From Desulfococcaceae bacterium HSG8 (lineage in GTDB: Bacteria; Desulfobacterota; Desulfobacteria; Desulfobacterales; 4be13), in the NCBI GenBank assembly GCA_030378015.1, contig JAUCGG010000029.1, positions 1 through 36,708 of the forward strand: 36,708 nucleotides of DNA, read 5' to 3'. This document shows positions 32,418-36,708 of the stretch, piece by piece. The notes under the pieces are model-generated. The model did no database searches. It had not been told where the DNA came from and saw nothing but the letters and a program-made list of their open reading frames with translations. Both the position numbers and the translations under genes were made by a program. How positions within the stretch are numbered: the stretch's first letter is position 1; every line of letters begins with the position of its first letter.

Positions 32418-33742
32418 TTCCTGTCTTTCCCTTTCTTCGCACGATACCGGTCTAACAGAGATTCTGCTAAAGGATGTATTCTTATTTGCTGCTCTCCCGC
32501 TTTCGGAGACAGAACGAGCAAGCCTACAGGTGATCTTAAAAGGGTTGATGCCGAACCTAGTCCGATCTTATTATCGGATATATAATCAAGAAGTTCCAAC
32601 TCTTTTTCACCATAATCCTGATATGCTCTTTCAGCAGCGTAAATTACCGACTGAGCATCAGATATTTTAATACTTTCATGGCCGGCCAAATGTGCTTCAA
32701 GGCAAGCTTGTATTATAAATTGTACAAATGTTCTCGGTATTCCGCCACTATAATGAGCTATACGTTTTAAGCTATCTGAGTCTATAAGGTCCGAGAGACC
32801 GCAGCTATTAATGATGTCAATATATATTTCAGGTATATGGTTACTATCCGGCTCCGGGATATCCAAAGGATAAAGCATCAGGGGAGGCCCCCAGTAGGAT
32901 TCTACTGAATGTCTCATTTCACCCAGTGTATATTCATAAGGAGCGGTCATTATTACAGAGGAATTGATCCGTTGCCACTGAGGAACAACTTCCGTCAGAA
33001 CTTCTCTGGCAGATGGTTCATCACGAATTTTATCTACATGATCTATGATGATTAACGGCGGGTTACCATTATGAACTTTCTTTAGCCATCCGAGCAGCAT
33101 ATTCAACAGTTCGATTAACCTGTCAGGAACCAGTCCGAAACGTTCTGAACGATAAGAAACGGCTTCATGCTGAGCAGCTTTTACTAATATTAAGGCCAGG
33201 GCCTGATCTTTATTTCTGAAATATATAGGAAAATCCGTTCCACCGAATCTGAACATTACGGTATCGTCATCAGAACGTACCCCTTTCAACCAATCAATCA
33301 GGCGTTCCGATATTTCATCCCGAATTCTATGAAATTCGTCTCGGATGTTACCAGGTTTGTATCGCAATTTGCTTTCCAGGTTTTTTGCCGCATCCCAGCA
33401 ATCTCTCAAGATCGTAAGAAACACACCGGTTGCACCGCATCTTTCCGGATGTTCTTCTTTCTCAAGATCACAAACCACCCAGAATCCCGCACGTTTCTTC
33501 TGACGGACTCTTTGACGAAAAAAATTCCGAAGTTCGGAAGATTTACCCACTCCGATTTGTCCTGTTAATAAAATACGAGCCTTACCTTCCTGACTATATA
33601 CTTCCAGGTTTAACCTGCGTTGTAATTCTCCTTCCCGTTCCTGATATTCTGTTTCTCCCTCTCTGCCAATTCCGGCAGGTTTTTCAGCATTCAGTTTATT
33701 ACGAACTTTTTCTAAATATTTTATATCGGTTAATGAAGGCAT
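32414..33742 (-). CDS. STAND/Cdc6-like P-loop ATPase, first gene of a three-gene operon
   Basis: 442 residues. A helical N-terminus leads to Walker A GQIGVGKSS (61-69; Lys67) in a RILLTGQIGVGKSSELRNFF context. Walker B is LIIIDHVD (230-237), and SSVIMTAPYEYT follows at the sensor-1 position. A GGIPRTFVQFI segment fits the sensor-2/GxP region of the STAND/Orc1-Cdc6 group. The C-terminal part (after about 370) resembles a winged helix (EKELELLDYISDNKIGLGSASTLLRSPVGLLVLS). No TM segments. The gene is followed by two small coupled genes, and the DNA upstream is repeat-rich. The layout resembles conflict or signalling NTPase operons in complex bacteria. The function is not known. Confidence 0.85.
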   Translation of the reverse strand: MPSLTDIKYLEKVRNKLNAEKPAGIGREGETEYQEREGELQRRLNLEVYSQEGKARILLTGQIGVGKSSELRNFFRQRVRQKKRAGFWVVCDLEKEEHPERCGATGVFLTILRDCWDAAKNLESKLRYKPGNIRDEFHRIRDEISERLIDWLKGVRSDDDTVMFRFGGTDFPIYFRNKDQALALILVKAAQHEAVSYRSERFGLVPDRLIELLNMLLGWLKKVHNGNPPLIIIDHVDKIRDEPSAREVLTEVVPQWQRINSSVIMTAPYEYTLGEMRHSVESYWGPPLMLYPLDIPEPDSNHIPEIYIDIINSCGLSDLIDSDSLKRIAHYSGGIPRTFVQFIIQACLEAHLAGHESIKISDAQSVIYAAERAYQDYGEKELELLDYISDNKIGLGSASTLLRSPVGLLVLSPKAGEQQIRIHPLAESLLDRYRAKKGKDRK

Positions 33743-33951
33743 TTTTAAACCTGTCTGAAATTTCAGAATGTTAAATATCCGCAGTTCTCTTCAGATTTTT
33801 ATGATTCAGACTTACCGTCTTCGAATCCTGGTTCCCTTGCCTTTGCGTGAATTTTTCTGCCGAGAAGTCAGATATTTATATCACGCGATCCGAAATTCAT
33901 GTTCCCGTCGGATATCCGTGAAGCAAAGGCATGCGGATTAAATTAATCGTA

Positions 33952-34317
33952 ATACTGTACTCGTGAGTCGTAAGTTCTCATAAATGGCTGAAATGACTCA
34001 CCCGGGAACTCTCCCCTTTTGTAAAGGGGGGCCGGGGGGATTTTCCACAAGCTGCTGAAATTCCCCCTGAATCCCCCTTTAAAAAAGGGGGACTCCGAAC
34101 AGCGGCTTCAGAAAACTTATGACTGTCGAGTACGGGTGTAATTAAAAGTGTTAGGTACTCAGCCCTTGTTCCCAAACTCTGTTTGCAGATATCTGATATT
34201 TAATTCAAAACCGGAGTTTTGCTGGCAATAGCGTTCCCAAACGGAGTTTGGGAACGAGGACCGATGGCGAGCTTCACCTAACACTTTTAATTGCACCCGT
34301 CGAGTACTGTACAGTAT
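33952..34317. mobile_element. Outer inverted-repeat element containing a nested element
   Basis: ATACTGTACTCG at 33952 pairs with CGAGTACTGTACAGTAT at 34301, and GTCGTAAGTT (33967) pairs with AACTTATGAC (34115). Inside the left part is a CCCCTTTTGTAAAGGGG hairpin, and CCGGGGGGATTTTCC pairs with the AATTCCCCCTGAATCCCCC run (34012-34092). The element at 34134-34298 interrupts its right arm. The rest of the gap (33743-33951) shows only a short inverted repeat, TGCCTTTGCGTGAA and GTGAAGCAAAGGCA. Confidence 0.55.
34134..34298. mobile_element. 165-bp MITE-like element with 9-bp target duplication
   Basis: Left end GGGTGTAATTAAAAGTGTTA, right end TAACACTTTTAATTGCACCC (inverted, one mismatch), immediately flanked by the direct duplication GTCGAGTAC at 34125-34133 and 34299-34307. 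The interior holds GTTCCCAAACTCTGTTTG and CCCAAACGGAGTTTGGGAAC, as in the copy at 7484-7625. It cannot code for a protein, so a transposase elsewhere would be needed. Confidence 0.8.
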
Positions 34318-34357
34318 CATATCATGAATTTACGCCTTGCTGTACTATCAGCTTTTT

Positions 34358-35392
34358 TCAATCTATCCAACCCATCCAACCGTCTTTTTTTTCCTTATCA
34401 TCCCCCCCATTGTCATCCTCATCCTCCGTCTTTTTTTTGGGAAACATGAGTTCATCCAGTCTTATGTCTCCCAGGTTTGCTGCAAGGTCATCAGAATCTC
34501 CTGATATAACCTTCTTTATCACCCTGATCTCCGGTTCTTCTTCTGATTCCTTTTCCGGTTCTTCAGATTTTGTACTTCTCGGAGATATGAGTTCATCCAG
34601 TTCTTTAACACCCAGGTTTGCAACCAGATAATCTAAATCTGTATCTCCGGGGGAGATTTCAGTATCCTTCTTTTTAGGCGTGTAGGGAAGCACCTCCGCC
34701 ATTGCTTTTTTTTCCGGATTTGCTGCCGGTTCTCCGACAGCCAGCGGCTCGGCAGTGACAGGTTGCTCCTTTTCCCGGGTGTTACCAAACGACCGGATAA
34801 TCTTTTCTTCCATCTTCCGTGTATTATCTGGCTCTGCCTCTTCCCTGCTTTTTCTGAGATAATATCTATCTATTTCTTCACGAAGAAGAAAGAGGATGAT
34901 CTTTATCAGTTTCGGAATATCATCTTCCGATACTTCAGGATTCTCCCCGGCCTCTGCTGATGCGATTTTTTCAGCAACCTGGATGATAATGGCCCATTTA
35001 TTGTCTGCTTCTTTCCGTTTTTCTTTTTCCTCTAAGCATTTCTCTGTTTCCTCGCCTAAAAGAAAGAGGATGGTTTTTATTAATTTTGAAGCATTCGCAT
35101 CCGCAACCCTGTCATTTTCTGATTCCAGTCTTTTCAGTTCTTCCTTTGTTTCCGGGGATGCGGTCTCTTCAGCAATCTGGACGATTGCCGCTTTCAGCAT
35201 TTCAAAATTTTCGTATGTATGTCTGAAAGCAAAAATCTTTATCAATGCAGCATTGACAGTGGTATGCCGTCTGGCCCTGATTCTCCTCTCTTTGTGAAAA
35301 ACTGAATGGTCAATATCCCTCAGAAGCTGCCAGACAAATTCTTCAGACCGTTTTATTAAAACATCCTTTTCTAAATCCTTGTCTTTAGCCAT
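34358..35392 (-). CDS. Charged, internally duplicated protein of unknown function
   Basis: 344 residues, very rich in Glu and Lys, no signal peptide or TM. Two helical segments repeat: ASKLIKTILFLLGEETEKCL and IPKLIKIILFLLREEIDRYY. Near the end a second pair repeats: LVANLGVKELDELISP and LAANLGDIRLDELMFP, each followed by acidic linkers. The C-terminus is acidic with GWMGWID. Its start overlaps the preceding cyclic-nucleotide/PilZ gene by 22 bp, and a good ribosome site (AAAGGAGAG) lies within that gene's end. The repeated ANLGxxxLDEL motif may be a short docking peptide (inference). No family recognised. Confidence 0.75.
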   Translation of the reverse strand: MAKDKDLEKDVLIKRSEEFVWQLLRDIDHSVFHKERRIRARRHTTVNAALIKIFAFRHTYENFEMLKAAIVQIAEETASPETKEELKRLESENDRVADANASKLIKTILFLLGEETEKCLEEKEKRKEADNKWAIIIQVAEKIASAEAGENPEVSEDDIPKLIKIILFLLREEIDRYYLRKSREEAEPDNTRKMEEKIIRSFGNTREKEQPVTAEPLAVGEPAANPEKKAMAEVLPYTPKKKDTEISPGDTDLDYLVANLGVKELDELISPRSTKSEEPEKESEEEPEIRVIKKVISGDSDDLAANLGDIRLDELMFPKKKTEDEDDNGGDDKEKKDGWMGWID

Positions 35393-36417
35393 TCCGAACT
35401 CTCCTTTCCTGTTTTGCTCGGCATCTCTGTTTTGCTCGGCATCTCTGTTTTGTTCAGCATTCTGTCAAATTTCATATGAATTGTATAGTAACCTGGCCTG
35501 CTTTTTGTAATCCCGGTGATCTTCCCTTTTCGTTTAATTTCAAGGCGGGAAGATCCTTTTGGTATGGCGAAATTCACATCCAGGCTTCTGGCGAGCAGCA
35601 GGAGAGCGTTTTTTTTGCTCATTTTGATATAAAAGGACAGGCCTCCCATTGAGATATCCGAGAGATTTCCCTTGTAAGCCTTTCCTATAGAGTTTCCGGA
35701 AGCATTCAGAATCGTAAATCTGACACCTCCTGATATCTTAGCCCGCTTGTGAGACCTGCGGTCTATGCCCTCTTTTTTTATCAGATCGCGGATTTTTTCC
35801 AATCTCTGGCAGTATAGGCTCAGTTTTGACCAGAGAGACGGAAATTCATTCTGCCATTTTAACAATGTTTCTTTTTCCAAAAAGCTGAGTTTTACCCGGG
35901 AAAGCGTTATCAGGGTGGCTGTGCAGACAGTAATGGAAAAAAAAGTATCCTCTCCCGCAATGTTACCAGGGCCTAATGTCTTTAACAGAATTTCTCTCCC
36001 TCCCTGGCTGTAAAACATCTTCAGGTGTCCGCGATTGATAAACCAGAGTTTGTCATTCAGTTCGCCCTGTTTGAAAACAGGTTCATCCGTGTCATATACA
36101 CCGCTTTTCAGCGACAGATACAGGGTATGGGCTTCCTCAGTATCCATCGAATCATATATATCTGACCAGATATCAAGATGATACTGATCTATCGAACTGT
36201 TTTTCTCTTCTTCGATGATTTCAGCCGATTTTATGATTTCAGTCAGGGCCATGGGGTCAAGCTCAAAAAGTTTTTCCCTCAGGGCCTCTGCTTTTGCGAA
36301 ATCCTTTTTCCTGGCGTGTTTCGAAATCAGATCAAACAGCAGCCTGACAGCCTCTTCATTATTATCCTGTTCCACATACTGGTCAACCAATGCTTCATCT
36401 TTGGAAAGATTATCCAT
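35371..36417 (-). CDS. Cyclic-nucleotide-binding and PilZ domain protein
   Basis: 348 residues. An N-terminal helical part (1-80, LISKHARKKDFAKAEALREKLFELDP, TPR-like) is followed by a Crp/CNB-type domain (about 85-200) with FKQGELNDKLWFINRGHLKMF and LGPGNIAGEDTFFSI. A canonical phosphate-binding cassette (typically with RAA) is not evident. Then comes a PilZ domain with DRRSHKR (Arg221 and Arg225, the RxxxR half) and DISMGG (254-259, matching D/NxSxxG). So it probably binds c-di-GMP, while cyclic AMP/GMP binding is doubtful. The C-terminus has short KTEMPSKTEMPSK repeats encoded by an imperfect 18-bp repeat. It starts an operon with the duplicated charged protein. Confidence 0.88.
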   Translation of the reverse strand: MDNLSKDEALVDQYVEQDNNEEAVRLLFDLISKHARKKDFAKAEALREKLFELDPMALTEIIKSAEIIEEEKNSSIDQYHLDIWSDIYDSMDTEEAHTLYLSLKSGVYDTDEPVFKQGELNDKLWFINRGHLKMFYSQGGREILLKTLGPGNIAGEDTFFSITVCTATLITLSRVKLSFLEKETLLKWQNEFPSLWSKLSLYCQRLEKIRDLIKKEGIDRRSHKRAKISGGVRFTILNASGNSIGKAYKGNLSDISMGGLSFYIKMSKKNALLLLARSLDVNFAIPKGSSRLEIKRKGKITGITKSRPGYYTIHMKFDRMLNKTEMPSKTEMPSKTGKESSEWLKTRI

Positions 36418-36458
36418 AGCTTTTTTCCCTTTTCAGATACTAGCAGTTTCTGATATGG

Positions 36459-36602
36459 AATTATCAGTAGATCGAAAACTCTGAAAAACTCAGCAGGGTT
36501 TGTAGTATCGCCTTCAGGCGGTCTCTGTGAAATCAGGCTGTTAACCTGGCAAGAAGGCCGCCTGAAGGCGGTACTACGAACTTTTTCGATCTGCTGATTA
36601 TT
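36459..36602. mobile_element. MITE-like hairpin element, copy C
   Basis: Ends AATTATCAGTAGATCGAAAA on the left and TTTTTCGATCTGCTGATTAT on the right. The interior differs from copies A and B: it is a GTAGTATCGCCTTCAGGCGG ... CCGCCTGAAGGCGGTACTAC hairpin. So the termini are shared while the cargo is not. It is close upstream of the CNB/PilZ gene start. Nothing is recognised from 36603 to the window end. Confidence 0.75.
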
Positions 36603-36708
36603 GTCGCTGTCGCAGATATTCCGAAAAAGTATTTCGGATTCTTTATAATTTTTTACAGTTAAGAAAACTGATTCAACCTGCTCTGCCGCGTTCCATAACT
36701 TTCAGATA

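Noticed and set aside
33800-33880. Possible tRNA (a TTCGAATCC loop-like stretch)
   Set aside because: No acceptor or anticodon stems can be built around it on either strand.

Overview
The window looks like an accessory-rich stretch of a Gram-negative, probably deltaproteobacterial (Desulfobacterota-like) chromosome. This is inferred from a TonB receptor, many large sensory proteins, a sigma-54 regulator, an acidaminococcal-type CoA-transferase subunit and intergenic spaces packed with tandem repeats and long hairpins. No rRNA, tRNA, CRISPR array or replication origin was seen. No database search was possible, so family names come from reading motifs.

Left third (1-15022). Two groups of sensory genes face each other. 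On the plus strand are a PhnD-like periplasmic protein (cut by the window edge), a TonB-dependent receptor, a membrane hybrid histidine kinase with two receiver domains and an HPt domain, and a PF04392-like periplasmic protein. On the minus strand, in order of transcription, are a family-1 solute-binding protein, a ribose/YtfQ-like binding protein, a membrane SpoIIE-type phosphatase with a TorS-like sensor region, and a soluble receiver-histidine kinase. Four binding proteins occur with no transporter permease or ATPase, so they may act as periplasmic sensors. Short-period repeats (7-bp arrays and CAGTTGCCAGT-like arrays) fill the gaps.

Middle (15023-24029). This part is mostly mobile-element debris and repeats: a transposase remnant joined to the start of an AAA-ATPase-like gene, at least four types of long hairpin element, and a small toxin-antitoxin-like pair (UPF0175 and DUF3368). 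Its one large gene encodes a membrane Ser/Thr kinase with an Ig-like region, TPRs and a C-terminal DUF1566 (C-type-lectin-like) domain. The last 40 residues of that protein look like the variable region of a diversity-generating retroelement target.

Right part (24030-36708). A sigma-54 promoter precedes a CusA-type copper/silver efflux pump. A His/Met-rich periplasmic protein and an NtrC-type sigma-54 activator follow. On the minus strand are an orphan CoA-transferase alpha subunit, a tight three-gene operon (STAND/Cdc6-like ATPase plus two unrecognised proteins) that is a candidate uncharacterised conflict or signalling system, and a two-gene operon of a cyclic-nucleotide-binding/PilZ protein and a charged, internally duplicated protein. 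Several MITE-like elements with shared inverted termini sit between these genes; one is nested in another and flanked by a 9-bp duplication.
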